From a virus: a stretch of 29,572 nucleotides of DNA. Positions 13,392-21,531 of this stretch are shown here, in pieces. The DNA lies in the IMG/VR virus record IMGVR_UViG_3300034375_008961, positions 1 through 29,572 of that record; one strand, given 5' to 3'. The notes beneath the pieces are model-generated. The model searched no databases, had not been told where the DNA came from, and saw nothing but the letters and a program-made list of their open reading frames with translations. Within the stretch, counting starts at the first letter, position 1, and every line of letters starts with the position of its first letter. A program made the translations under genes and the position numbers.

Positions 13392-14564
13392 TTACTGGCT
13401 GGCGGATTCGATCGGCGATTCAGTTTCGACGCGGATGCCATCACGCAGCTGGTCGCGTATCTGCTGCAGCACCTCCACGGGCAGGCTGCCCACTGCTCCT
13501 GCCGCCGCCACGGTGCCACCCACGGCAGTCGCCGATGCGAGGCCAGCGCGCTGCCGAGCGCGCTGCGCTTGCTGCAACCGCATCGTCTTCTCGACCTCCT
13601 TGCGAAAAAAGTGGTCGCGCAGCTCGTCGTCAGGTATCGCACTGATATCCTCCCCATTCACCACACTCGGCGCGACGCCACGCTTCCGGCCTGCGATGAT
13701 ACTATCCGCCAGGACGCGCGCCTTGCGATTCCGCTCGAGCTGGTTCGTCTCATCGCCCGCCTGCCGCGTCGCGTCCGCATTTATGTCGGATTCGCTGCGG
13801 AACGCGCTGCGCAATGCCGCGCCGAACTTGCTCGCAGGATCCAGCAGCTGGTTCAGCAGCTCGAGCATCTGCGGCAGCCAGGTCGCGACCACCACGCTGA
13901 TGTTCTTTTTGAAGTCCGCCATCGCATTGTTCATCTTCTCGATCGACTCCAGCTGCTCGGCGGTCATCACGTTTTTAAGCGCATCGCCCGAGTCATTGAT
14001 TGCGGCCGCTCCGCCCTCGAAGGCCAGCTTGAACTTCTTGGCGTCGTCCTCGAGCAACTTAAACAGGGCGGCGAATGCTTCCTGCTTGTCACCTGCGTTT
14101 GCGTAAGCGTCAGCGAGGGCTAGCACCTGCTTGTCAGGTGAGAGTGCGGCGAACTCCTCGACGTTGAGGTTGAGCCGACGCATCGCCTCGGTAATAGCCT
14201 CGTTGCCATCCTTCGCCTCGGCCAATTTACGGCCCATGCGAACCACTCCAGCGGTGTATTCGTCTACCCCTACGCCCGCTTTCTCAAACGCGTGCTGCTG
14301 ACGCTGGAATGTTTCAGGATCCATGCCCGCCTGGCGCGCCTTCTTGGCGATGCTGTCGTAACCTGTCAGGATGCGATCGAGCACCAACGCGAACGTTCCG
14401 CCGCCTAGCGCAGCGGTCGCCAGCGAGCCCTTGATGCTATCGCCGACGCGCTTCCAACCGGCCTGCGTCTTTTTGCGAAATGACTTCGCGTGGCCCTGCG
14501 CCTTGTCCAAGCCCGCCTTGAACTGCGCCGTTTTGGCCGTGATCCCTACCAGTACTCCGGCCAT
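13392..14564 (-). CDS. Tail tape measure protein (short)
   Basis: 390 residues. Typical tape-measure features are a start resembling GITAKTAQFKAGLDKAQGHAKSF, long alanine-rich helices and coiled coils (about 40-260), and a hydrophobic stretch near the C-terminus (ASATAVGGTVAAAGAVGSLPV, about 343-363). The helical segment IEKMNNAMADFKKNISVVVATWLPQMLELLNQLL resembles tape-measure cores. It starts inside the stop of the previous gene (TGATG). At roughly 0.15 nm per residue it predicts a tail near 58 nm, shorter than most siphophage tails. Confidence 0.8.
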   Translation of the reverse strand: MAGVLVGITAKTAQFKAGLDKAQGHAKSFRKKTQAGWKRVGDSIKGSLATAALGGGTFALVLDRILTGYDSIAKKARQAGMDPETFQRQQHAFEKAGVGVDEYTAGVVRMGRKLAEAKDGNEAITEAMRRLNLNVEEFAALSPDKQVLALADAYANAGDKQEAFAALFKLLEDDAKKFKLAFEGGAAAINDSGDALKNVMTAEQLESIEKMNNAMADFKKNISVVVATWLPQMLELLNQLLDPASKFGAALRSAFRSESDINADATRQAGDETNQLERNRKARVLADSIIAGRKRGVAPSVVNGEDISAIPDDELRDHFFRKEVEKTMRLQQAQRARQRAGLASATAVGGTVAAAGAVGSLPVEVLQQIRDQLRDGIRVETESPIESASQ

Positions 14565-15217
14565 CAGGCAGGCCCTCCCTCATCGCCAACGGCCACGGCT
14601 GCTTGCTGTAATTTCGCGCGCTCGACCTCGGCGAGCAGTGCCGACACATCGCCCAGCAGTGCAGTGCGCTCGCCACGCTGCTCGCGCATTGCGAGGATCA
14701 TATAGTGCGCCTCGTCGATTTTCGTCTCCCACGCGGCGCGCTTGTCCAGGTGCGCGAACTGCATGAGCTCAGTCGCCATGCCGAACCAGAGCGGCACGCG
14801 CGACCTAAACGTCGACTTGTTATCCACCTTCAGATTCGCCACGCGCGGGAATGAGAGAGCCTCGGTGCGATAACCCCAGAACCTCTCGAGCTCGTCACAC
14901 AGCCTTACCGGCTGGCTGTAATAGCGTCGCCAGAATACCCGCTGGCGGCTCGGCCATGCGGCAGAGTGCGGATCATAGCCGCCCGAACAGATGGCCACTG
15001 CCTGGGCGAGGGCGGCGAACACGGTCGCGAGCCCGTCGTCGACCGCGCTCTCGGTCAACCATGCGAATGGATCGATGCCACTGTGCGCGCCGAGCGGATT
15101 CTCGAGAATCTCGAGCAGGTGCGCGTGCCACAGGCTAAACGGCCTCAGCGTGCGCCCGAGGACTCGGCAGTCCTCCGGGGCAGCGTGCAGTGTTGCGAGG
15201 CCAATAGTGCGATCCAC
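14564..15217 (-). CDS. Putative tail assembly chaperone (position of lambda G)
   Basis: 217 residues from the GTG at 15217. Mostly helical (LWHAHLLEILENPL, then DDGLATVFAALAQAVAIC, then WFGMATELMQFAHLDKRAAWETKIDEAHYMILAM). It lies directly before the tape measure, overlapping it by TGATG, which is the usual site of the tail assembly chaperone. No slippery heptamer for a G/GT frameshift was found near its 3' end, and the overlap leaves no room for a second chaperone ORF. The chaperone role is by position only. Confidence 0.55.
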   Translation of the reverse strand: MDRTIGLATLHAAPEDCRVLGRTLRPFSLWHAHLLEILENPLGAHSGIDPFAWLTESAVDDGLATVFAALAQAVAICSGGYDPHSAAWPSRQRVFWRRYYSQPVRLCDELERFWGYRTEALSFPRVANLKVDNKSTFRSRVPLWFGMATELMQFAHLDKRAAWETKIDEAHYMILAMREQRGERTALLGDVSALLAEVERAKLQQAAVAVGDEGGPA

Positions 15218-15229
15218 ATCGTCTATGCG

Positions 15230-15604
15230 TTACAGCAGCGTGTCCATATGGGCGTCGCGCCGCAGCGTGCCCTCCTGCATCAGCGTCCCATCCATCTCGG
15301 CGATGTCGGTCACGCTCATCACCACCCAGTACTCCCCCTGGCCAGTGACGCGAGTCGAGTCGGTAGCTTCGAGGGCGACGCCTTTGATCGGCTTTGTCTG
15401 GCCTGAGATAACGGCCCAGCGCGCGGATACCTCATACTGCCGCAGACCACGCACAGACATATTCTCGAATCCCTCCTGCGAGTGGAACTCGCTGGCTGGC
15501 GTCGTGTCCTCCTCGCTCCATCCGTTCTCAGAATCGATGACAATTTCCGCGAAAAACGGAATCTCCTTGCTCTCTTTTGTGCGTCCAGTTTGCGTGGCGG
15601 CCAT
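15230..15604 (-). CDS. Putative tail tube or tail structural protein
   Basis: 124 residues, beta-rich (KEIPFFAEIVIDSENGW, QYEVSARWAVISG, GEYWVVMSVTDIAEMDGTLMQ). It lies just upstream of the chaperone-position gene, where the major tail (tube) protein normally sits, but it is smaller than most tube proteins. Family not recognised. Confidence 0.5.
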   Translation of the reverse strand: MAATQTGRTKESKEIPFFAEIVIDSENGWSEEDTTPASEFHSQEGFENMSVRGLRQYEVSARWAVISGQTKPIKGVALEATDSTRVTGQGEYWVVMSVTDIAEMDGTLMQEGTLRRDAHMDTLL

Positions 15605-15628
15605 GGTGTTTTGCTAAGGTCAAAGTTT

Positions 15629-15946
15629 TTACTCTGCGGCATCGGCAGCCGCCGCATCATCAGCGATCCACTGGCGCAGCGGTGCGACCGCTGCCAGGAT
15701 GCTGCTATAAGCAGCAGCGACCTCGGGCACCTGCGCTGCGGCCTCGAGGAGCTTATCAGTTGTGATCGACTCGGCGCGACTGTTGCTGATCTCCTGCGTC
15801 GCGCCGTCGTATGCCAGCGTCTCGATCTTGATATAACCCTGCTGTGCGTTCGCAGTGCGTATCACGATTGATTTGATCCAGAGGTCTGGATACACGCGCG
15901 CCTCGACGGCGGCCTGCTCGGTTGGATTGCTTGCGGGTATTGCCAT
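15629..15946 (-). CDS. Hypothetical tail-region protein
   Basis: 105 residues from the ATG at 15946. N-terminal half beta-like (DLWIKSIVIRTANAQQGYIKIETLAYDG), C-terminal half a helical Ala-rich segment (DKLLEAAAQVPEVAAAYSSILAAVAPLRQWIADDAAAADAAE). It lies between the fibre-like gene and the tube-like gene. The intergenic space upstream holds a short tetranucleotide repeat (TCGG, 15951-15966). Family not recognised. Confidence 0.55.
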   Translation of the reverse strand: MAIPASNPTEQAAVEARVYPDLWIKSIVIRTANAQQGYIKIETLAYDGATQEISNSRAESITTDKLLEAAAQVPEVAAAYSSILAAVAPLRQWIADDAAAADAAE

Positions 15947-15966
15947 GGAATCGGTCGGTCGGTCGG

Positions 15967-18927
15967 TTAAAGCTCGGTGATCACCAGCACGCACTTCTCG
16001 GCCGTGATCGTGTCGGAGGTCGATGCGTTCAAGTCCACGAACACCTCGACAAATTCATTCGTTGCCAGCTCGACGATGGCACTGGTCGATACACTGCCAA
16101 CATCGCTGCCCGTGCCAATCTTGCGCTCAGTCTCGCTCTTGGCGAGTGCCGCGCCCCCCTCAGCGATAAAGATGGACATCACCTCGTTACCTTTCGTCGA
16201 GGTTGCCGAAACGCGTGCAGTCACCCTGAAACGCTTGGTGAGCGTGCCTGTATAGGTTGCGCGACCTCCCGTCGCAGTGGCAATCGTGAAATCGCTCGAC
16301 GAATCGCCTGCCGTTGCCGTGCCACCGATCTCGATAGGAGTCCCAGCCGTGATAGCCGCAGACGCAGCAGGCGTCGAGATGTAATATTCGGCGTAGGATC
16401 GCTTGCCGATCGTAGCTGCACTGTGATCGTAAAGTGTAACCGTGTTGGTGGTCGCTCCCGCCTGCACCTCCAGCATGATGTCGCCATCGTCGCCGCTCCC
16501 GGTGCCGTCTGATTGCCAGATGACATGCTCGCCCTCGGCTGGTGCAGTCGGGTCTGCTGACAGTTCAGCAGCATACATCGCCCCTGCGTTGTTCACTCGG
16601 AACAGACTCGTCCCATCAACAGCCAGATTGAGTAGGTTGTTCCCGTCGCCGGTCGATCCATTTCCCTGACTTGCATGCGTCGCCTCATCCACGTTGACGT
16701 AAATACCGTCATATGCTGCCGTCCCGCTCTGGTTAATTAGCGGCGATACTTTAATAAATGCCTGCCGCCCATCAGTATCGTTGAGATAATCCCCCGCTTT
16801 TGTTTCGAACGAAAACGTATCACCGTCAGAAAGAGGCGCGGTCAATTGATAGGTCTGTTTTGCGGGGCCCTGCACTAATGCTCCCTGAGAGAACGTAATA
16901 ATACTGTTGCTGTTGGTCGCCCATATCCGAACATAATCATCAACCAAATCCCCTCCTTCGTGGAAGTACGCGCCACCATCAAAGCGGGTTGCTGATCCAC
17001 CTGCATTGCCAATAACCAGCTCCTGCACCGCCCCGCCACTCGTCGCCGTCGCAATCCGGCATACGTCCGGCGTCGTCTGCCAGTCCAGTTCCAACCATTC
17101 CTCGACGCCACCAGTGGCGTCATTATACAGGCGGAAGGACTGCGCGTTGCCACTTCTAGCCAACGACAGCACGTCCGCCGCCGAGCGTTGCAACACCACG
17201 TCTTGCGCGATGCCGAACATGACGCGCGCGCCGTCGTCCAGGTAAAGGTCGCCTATTTCGTTGGTAGCGTTTCCGAGCGAATACCCCGCGACATTGGGAA
17301 TTAGATCATTTCCCGATTCTGACCAATTGGTCAACCCGCCGCCGCCTGCAAGAAGGTCGGTTACCGTGCCGATGGAATCCCGAAAATACAGCTTAGTCGT
17401 CGAGGCGTCATCCGCCACGTACAGTCGGCCAGTGTTGGCTGCCGGATCCGCTGGCGCGACCATTTCGGTCATCTCCAGGTAACCGCCATTGATATCGACG
17501 TCGCCCGATACCGCCAGATCCACTTCCGAAGTGACTAACGCATCGGTCATCGTGAAGACTGTGTTTCCGTTCGCCTCAATCTCCAGGTCGCCGTCGTCGA
17601 CCAGTGACGAGTCGCCGAGGCTTAAAATGTTTGTGCCCATCAAAAGGTTTCCCGTCATCGTGCCGCCTGAGAGCGGCAGGAAGTCGAGGCCATCGGATCG
17701 ATAAATCGTCGTGTACGTCGTGCCGTTCTTAACCCACGCGAACAGTATCTCCGCGCCAGCTGCCAGCGCGACCGTGCCCAGGTTTGTCGATCCGTCAGTG
17801 TCCTTGATCGCCGAGTTGAATACCACGTTTCGCGTGATCGCATCGGCGTTTTCTACCCAAAACCCGACACTGTTAATCTCCGGGTTTGTAATATCACCAG
17901 TGATATTTATTGTCGTATCGCCTGCCACGCCGTCCGTGATCGTCACCCCCTGGAACTGCGTGCTGGTGCCATAGTCCAGGTTTATAGTCGTATCGTTCAG
18001 CTGCAGCGCAGCATTCGCGAGATACTGGCTGCTGAATACAGATCCGCCCAAAAAATTCAGCGTGTGCGGCCCCACCGTTACAGTACGATCGCCTGACAGC
18101 GATCCATCGCGCGAGTAAAAATCATTCGCCGTCGATATCCAAGTGCCGGTGCCAGCGTCGACGTACTCGTAAATGCCCAGCGAGTCTACGCTGTCCGTTC
18201 CATCCGTCGTCCCATCCAGCGATTCGCCAGATTGCACCGCCACCGTGACCGCATTCGACGCATCCTCTGGCGTGATACGCACGCGCTTCCTGGAACCAGT
18301 CGCAGCAGGCAGCGTCGTCGTAAACGATCCGCTCGATGCATCGGTGAGGTATGTGTTGTTCTTGGCCAGCGTCGCAGTCGTCGTGATCTTGCCGCCGTCC
18401 TCGAGCTTGAACGATAGATTTGTCGTTCCCACTGCGTCGCTGAAGTACAGCTCAGTGCCGCCCGTGGCAGCATTCGGCCGCGCGTAAATGCGCGCGATAT
18501 CCGCCCCCGGCGCGGCAGGAGTGGCGATCTCCGAGATATCCAGATACCCCGCCGTCAGCGCCAGGTTTGCCGATGTCGATGTATTGCCAGTGAGATTCCC
18601 ACCCGCGAGCGGCAGGTAGTCAGCCGCGCGCAGATCGACATACGCCTTGTTTGCTGCGTCCGCGTCGGCAGATGGATTCGCGTGGAGTTTTAGAAAATCC
18701 GTCAGCGTGCCGCCTGCCAGCGGCAGACTCGCAGAGCGGATCTCATCGCGCAGCGTCGACCATGTGCCCTTCTTGTATTTCGCTGCGCCCACCTCGCTTT
18801 CGTCCGAGAACGGGATCAGGTCACCATCGGCAGGAGTGCCGATATCGTCGCGCGTGTTCAGCTCCTGCGCCTGGGCGATGCAGGACGACGCGCAAAGAAC
18901 AAGGACTAGGATGGCCTGGCGGAACAT
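15967..18927 (-). CDS. Large fibre-like protein with Sec signal peptide
   Basis: 986 residues, the longest gene here. The tail-fibre signature PLAGG/PLSGG-x-(L/M)TG appears at 68-76, 105-113 and 417-425 (SLPLAGGTLTDF, LPLAGGNLTG, LPLSGGTMTG). A module with the pattern YLDISEIATPAAP...YFSDAVGT (128-168) is repeated as YLEMTEMVAPADP...YFRDSIGT (483-521). The C-terminal 150 residues look like a beta-sandwich trimer head. Strikingly, the N-terminus MFRQAILVLVLCASSCIAQA is a textbook Sec signal peptide with an AQA cleavage site before QE (around 20/21). Phage fibres assemble in the cytoplasm and should not carry one. The stretch 16660-17400 is more AT-rich than its flanks, hinting at a mosaic origin. 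Confidence 0.7.
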   Translation of the reverse strand: MFRQAILVLVLCASSCIAQAQELNTRDDIGTPADGDLIPFSDESEVGAAKYKKGTWSTLRDEIRSASLPLAGGTLTDFLKLHANPSADADAANKAYVDLRAADYLPLAGGNLTGNTSTSANLALTAGYLDISEIATPAAPGADIARIYARPNAATGGTELYFSDAVGTTNLSFKLEDGGKITTTATLAKNNTYLTDASSGSFTTTLPAATGSRKRVRITPEDASNAVTVAVQSGESLDGTTDGTDSVDSLGIYEYVDAGTGTWISTANDFYSRDGSLSGDRTVTVGPHTLNFLGGSVFSSQYLANAALQLNDTTINLDYGTSTQFQGVTITDGVAGDTTINITGDITNPEINSVGFWVENADAITRNVVFNSAIKDTDGSTNLGTVALAAGAEILFAWVKNGTTYTTIYRSDGLDFLPLSGGTMTGNLLMGTNILSLGDSSLVDDGDLEIEANGNTVFTMTDALVTSEVDLAVSGDVDINGGYLEMTEMVAPADPAANTGRLYVADDASTTKLYFRDSIGTVTDLLAGGGGLTNWSESGNDLIPNVAGYSLGNATNEIGDLYLDDGARVMFGIAQDVVLQRSAADVLSLARSGNAQSFRLYNDATGGVEEWLELDWQTTPDVCRIATATSGGAVQELVIGNAGGSATRFDGGAYFHEGGDLVDDYVRIWATNSNSIITFSQGALVQGPAKQTYQLTAPLSDGDTFSFETKAGDYLNDTDGRQAFIKVSPLINQSGTAAYDGIYVNVDEATHASQGNGSTGDGNNLLNLAVDGTSLFRVNNAGAMYAAELSADPTAPAEGEHVIWQSDGTGSGDDGDIMLEVQAGATTNTVTLYDHSAATIGKRSYAEYYISTPAASAAITAGTPIEIGGTATAGDSSSDFTIATATGGRATYTGTLTKRFRVTARVSATSTKGNEVMSIFIAEGGAALAKSETERKIGTGSDVGSVSTSAIVELATNEFVEVFVDLNASTSDTITAEKCVLVITEL

Positions 18928-18942
18928 GCAATCCCGGCGAGG

Positions 18943-19503
18943 TCAATCAGCCCCGATCTCGATGGGCACCCCGCCGATCTCGACGCCAATGCCGCCGATA
19001 ATGACATTACCACCGATCGTCTCAGGCACCGCCACAACCTTGAGCGCGTAGACCGTGCGCCAGTGTGTCTGGTCGCGCGCGTCCAGGCGCGGCACATCAG
19101 GCATCCACCCGATCCGCTCGATCGTCATGCTGGCCGACGTCGCGATGCGCGTCGTGAGCGCATCGACCAGGGCGTCGCGATCCTCCGGCAGCGCGACGTT
19201 GAGGTTATCGTCGAGGACATCGCCGCGCAGCGCATGCAGGTAGCCACGATCCGCGTTAGTCGCATCGAGGCTCTCATCCGCATGCGTAATAATCGACATC
19301 TCGATCGCGACGCAATAGTTGAGGATCCGTTCAAACCCAGACACGCGCCGCTCGGCAAGGATTTCGATGCGGCTCGAGCTGGCGATCTTGCTATCGGCAT
19401 GCGCGCAGATGACGGGCAGGCCAGCGATCACGGTCGATGGCGCGACATCGGTCTCGAGCCAGCTGGCAAACGTCTGCTCCAGGTTATATTCCAGGCTCTG
19501 CAT
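18943..19503 (-). CDS. Putative tail terminator/completion protein with VEIGG-type C-terminal tail
   Basis: 186 residues. An alpha/beta N-terminal region (EYNLEQTFASWLETDV, then RIEILAERRVSGFERILNYCVAIEMSII) is followed by a helical region with DALTTRIATSASMTIERIGWMP. Gene position after the gp10-like protein suggests tail terminator/completion (lambda U-like). The last 23 residues (NVIIGG, IGVEIGG, VPIEIGAD) match the repeat at the end of the 11493-12704 protein. Confidence 0.6.
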   Translation of the reverse strand: MQSLEYNLEQTFASWLETDVAPSTVIAGLPVICAHADSKIASSSRIEILAERRVSGFERILNYCVAIEMSIITHADESLDATNADRGYLHALRGDVLDDNLNVALPEDRDALVDALTTRIATSASMTIERIGWMPDVPRLDARDQTHWRTVYALKVVAVPETIGGNVIIGGIGVEIGGVPIEIGAD

Positions 19504-19510
19504 GCTTTAA

Positions 19511-19545
19511 AGAGAGGGGCGGCTGCAGCAAAAGCAACAGCCACC
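19511..19545 (-). terminator. Intergenic hairpin before tail-completion gene
   Basis: On the minus strand AGGGGGGTGGCTG pairs with CAGCCGCCCCTCT over about 13 bp (with wobble pairs) around a 12-base loop TTGCTTTTGCTG. It is followed by CTTTAAAG rather than a clean T run. It could terminate, attenuate or protect message between 19599 and 19503. The loop and 3' arm contain a 17-base match (19522-19538, inverted) to the attP right-arm region 2111-2127. Confidence 0.5.
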
Positions 19546-19598
19546 CCCCTTGTTCCTCAAACTATGAAACAATTAATCACACTTCCGATCGGAGCGCG

Positions 19599-20441
19599 TC
19601 AAGTCAGGCGGCGACTGGCACGGCGTGCCTGGCGATCGATGGCCACTGCCATCTGCCGCTCCACCTTGCCGCGACGGTTGCGGATCACGGTCGAGACCAG
19701 GCTCTGTCGGATCTGCTGGCGCGCGTAGCTCACCACGTTGATCAGATCGACATGCGGATCGCGCGGCGCATCCGCTCGATCGACAAGGCGGCCCTGCGTC
19801 GTCGTGCCAAGTACTCGCGATATCATCGCGGGCACGTTCCGCCCAAGCCGACGCACCGGGCCAGCCCAACCCGCTTTCAAATTAAAGACACGCGCCTGCG
19901 CCTGGCGTTTCAGGCGCGCCTTGTCGCGCGCCTTCAGCCATCGCTTATTCCGATCAGCAGACTGCGGCACGCGGCCGCGAGTGTTGCGCACCAGCTTGTG
20001 CACCGACTCTATATCGGCAGGGAGGATGTGCCACGATGACGCGGAGGGATGCACCTTGCTCGCGCGCAGGATCGACGCGATGGCATTCGTATCGCCGCGG
20101 CGCACCAGCTTGCGCATGCGGGTCGCCAGTCGCCCCGTCCCCGACATCATCTCGAGCTCGTTGAATGATCCCGCCATGCGATCGATATCCCGCCCCACCG
20201 CGGCGCGACCGATCTTCCGCTGCGCGCTCCAACTCTCCTTCGCGCCCGTGAACTTGCCGACCGGTGGCGTGGCGCGCATCATATCCTCGCCGAGCAGGCC
20301 AGCCTGCTGGCGGAGCACCGCAGCGAGATCACGATCGGTCGCCTCGGCGAATCGCGCCAGCTCATGCTCGAGCAGGCTGATATCGACGTCGATATCCACG
20401 TGCGGCGCGATGGGCGTATTGATATTAGGGGCGAGCGGCAT
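19599..20441 (-). CDS. HK97 gp10-like / minor tail protein
   Basis: 280 residues. The N-terminal half resembles gp10/gpZ-type tail-completion proteins: ISLLEHELARFAEATDRDLAAVLRQQAGLLGEDMM followed by a short TPPVGKFTGAKESW motif and RKIGRAAVGRDI. The rest is very basic (RRASRRLT at the end; KRWLKARDKARLKRQAQARVF at about 165). It is placed between a connector-like gene and the tail-completion gene, as expected. Family is inferred from order and the N-terminal pattern. Confidence 0.6.
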   Translation of the reverse strand: MPLAPNINTPIAPHVDIDVDISLLEHELARFAEATDRDLAAVLRQQAGLLGEDMMRATPPVGKFTGAKESWSAQRKIGRAAVGRDIDRMAGSFNELEMMSGTGRLATRMRKLVRRGDTNAIASILRASKVHPSASSWHILPADIESVHKLVRNTRGRVPQSADRNKRWLKARDKARLKRQAQARVFNLKAGWAGPVRRLGRNVPAMISRVLGTTTQGRLVDRADAPRDPHVDLINVVSYARQQIRQSLVSTVIRNRRGKVERQMAVAIDRQARRASRRLT

Positions 20442-20481
20442 GCTGAAACACTAACAATGTCATCTGGTGCATTGCGCCAGT

Positions 20482-20501
20482 TGATCAGGTCTCCCTGATC
20501 A
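20482..20501. repeat. Perfect hairpin overlapping a stop codon
   Basis: TGATCAGG (20482-20489) and CCTGATCA (20494-20501) form a perfect 8-bp stem with loop TCTC. It overlaps the stop region of the connector-like gene (20485). No T run follows on the minus strand, so an RNA-processing or stabilising hairpin is likelier than a terminator. Confidence 0.45.
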
Positions 20502-20895
20502 GCTCGCACTGATACTCGGCACCATTCGGCGACGCGCGCCAGGACTCGATGCGATACGTGCGCGTCCTGTCCTCGCCTGGCAGCCCATGCGTGATCTCTG
20601 CGCCGAGCGGAGGATCGCAGTCGAATAGCGACAGGAATTCGGCCCGCTCGACCGAGAGCGTGGTGCGGGGCGCATCCTCGAACAGGCCAGCATCCCCGCG
20701 GCGTGCATGCTGCTCGCCTGCCAGGTATCCCGTTGTAATCTCATGGCTGGTGCCATCCTCGAGCGTGCATCGCAGCGGCCACTCTTCGCTGTCAGGATCG
20801 ACCGATGTGCCCTGCCGCCATGCTGCACCGGCCCGAGCCAGTCGCTGCGCCTGGCGGCCGAGGCCCCGTTTGCGGATGTCTGACAGCGATCTCAT
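20485..20895 (-). CDS. Putative head-tail connector protein
   Basis: 136 residues. N-terminal basic helix (LSDIRKRGLGRQAQRLARAG), then beta-rich. The segment LGAEITHGLPGEDRTRTYRIESW followed by GAEYQCELIRET resembles the barrel end of connector/stopper proteins. It lies downstream of the capsid gene and before the tail-completion genes. The assignment is by context and pattern. Confidence 0.5.
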   Translation of the reverse strand: MRSLSDIRKRGLGRQAQRLARAGAAWRQGTSVDPDSEEWPLRCTLEDGTSHEITTGYLAGEQHARRGDAGLFEDAPRTTLSVERAEFLSLFDCDPPLGAEITHGLPGEDRTRTYRIESWRASPNGAEYQCELIRET

Positions 20896-20925
20896 TGTAA
20901 TGTGGTTGATAGGTTAAACGCGAAA

Positions 20926-20958
20926 CGGGGCCGCCACGCCGAACGCGCAACGGCCCCG
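20926..20958 (-). terminator. GC-rich intergenic hairpin
   Basis: CGGGGCCG (20926-20933) pairs with CGGCCCCG (20951-20958) over 8 bp around a 17-base loop. It lies between the stop at 20985 and the start at 20895. On the minus strand it is followed by TTTCGCGTTT, a weak T-rich tail. Possible weak terminator or mRNA-stabilising structure. Confidence 0.45.
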
Positions 20959-20984
20959 CTGGGTCGGGCAGTGACGAGTCGAAA

Positions 20985-21449
20985 CTATACGCCGAGGCTC
21001 GCAGCAGCGACCTCGGGCTCGGGCTCGGCGGGCAGGGCTTGATCATCAGCCGCAGCGAGCGGCGGATCATAGCCCGCGGCGAAAAGTGCATCGACCAGGG
21101 CAGGCTTTTCTGCCGTCGCAGGATCGACCACCAGGCCGCGGCGGTCGGCATCGACCAGCAGCGTCGCGAAGTCGAGCTGCGCGATGCGCTCCTTCCTCGT
21201 GGCCGCCGCATGCTCGGCTGCGGCTGCGTCAGCGGCGCGCATTTTCTCGCGAGCAGCGGTGGCTGCAGGCTTGCAAAGTTTGCGCGTAGCGTTGCCCAGA
21301 TGATCGCACCAGAGCACACGCTCGGCCGTGCCTTTGGCGGCGATCTCGGCATACTTCCCGGCCGCCTCGGCCGCATCGGTGCCGATGTAGTCGGCCTTGT
21401 GACGGCCGGTCTTAGAGATCGATACCACCAAATGGATATTGCTGCGCAT
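20985..21449 (-). CDS. Head protein of the lambda FI position, with HeH/SAP-like C-terminal segment
   Basis: 154 residues directly after the major capsid gene. Ala-rich central helix (AAREKMRAADAAAAEHAAATRKERIAQLDF). Then LLVDADRRGLVVDPATAEKPALVDALFAAGY (about 107-137) fits the shape of a HeH/SAP-type helix-extended-helix motif. The end is acidic (PAEPEPEVAAASLGV). In lambda the gene at this place (FI) helps packaging and docks the terminase to the shell; similarity here is in position and general composition only. Confidence 0.5.
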   Translation of the reverse strand: MRSNIHLVVSISKTGRHKADYIGTDAAEAAGKYAEIAAKGTAERVLWCDHLGNATRKLCKPAATAAREKMRAADAAAAEHAAATRKERIAQLDFATLLVDADRRGLVVDPATAEKPALVDALFAAGYDPPLAAADDQALPAEPEPEVAAASLGV

Positions 21450-21475
21450 AGTGTGTGGAATATTAGATTAATTTC

Positions 21476-21517
21476 GCGGCCCGCCCTTGTCCCCTTCAGA
21501 TTACAAAGGCGGGCCGC
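21476..21517 (-). terminator. Hairpin after the major capsid gene
   Basis: GCGGCCCGCC (21476-21485) pairs with GGCGGGCCGC (21508-21517) over 10 bp with a 22-base loop. It starts 15 bases after the capsid stop on the minus strand and is followed by GAAATTAAT. The position fits partial termination or 3'-end protection of a highly expressed capsid message. Confidence 0.5.
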
Positions 21518-21531
21518 CAGGACAGTGAAAC

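Noticed and set aside
14564-15217. Programmed -1 frameshift in the tail chaperone gene
   Set aside because: No slippery heptamer was seen near the 3' end, and the stop overlaps the tape-measure start, leaving no downstream frame to enter.
15951-15966. TCGG tetranucleotide repeat as a phase-variable tract
   Set aside because: Only four units, and located between genes rather than in a promoter or coding region; too short to claim phase variation.
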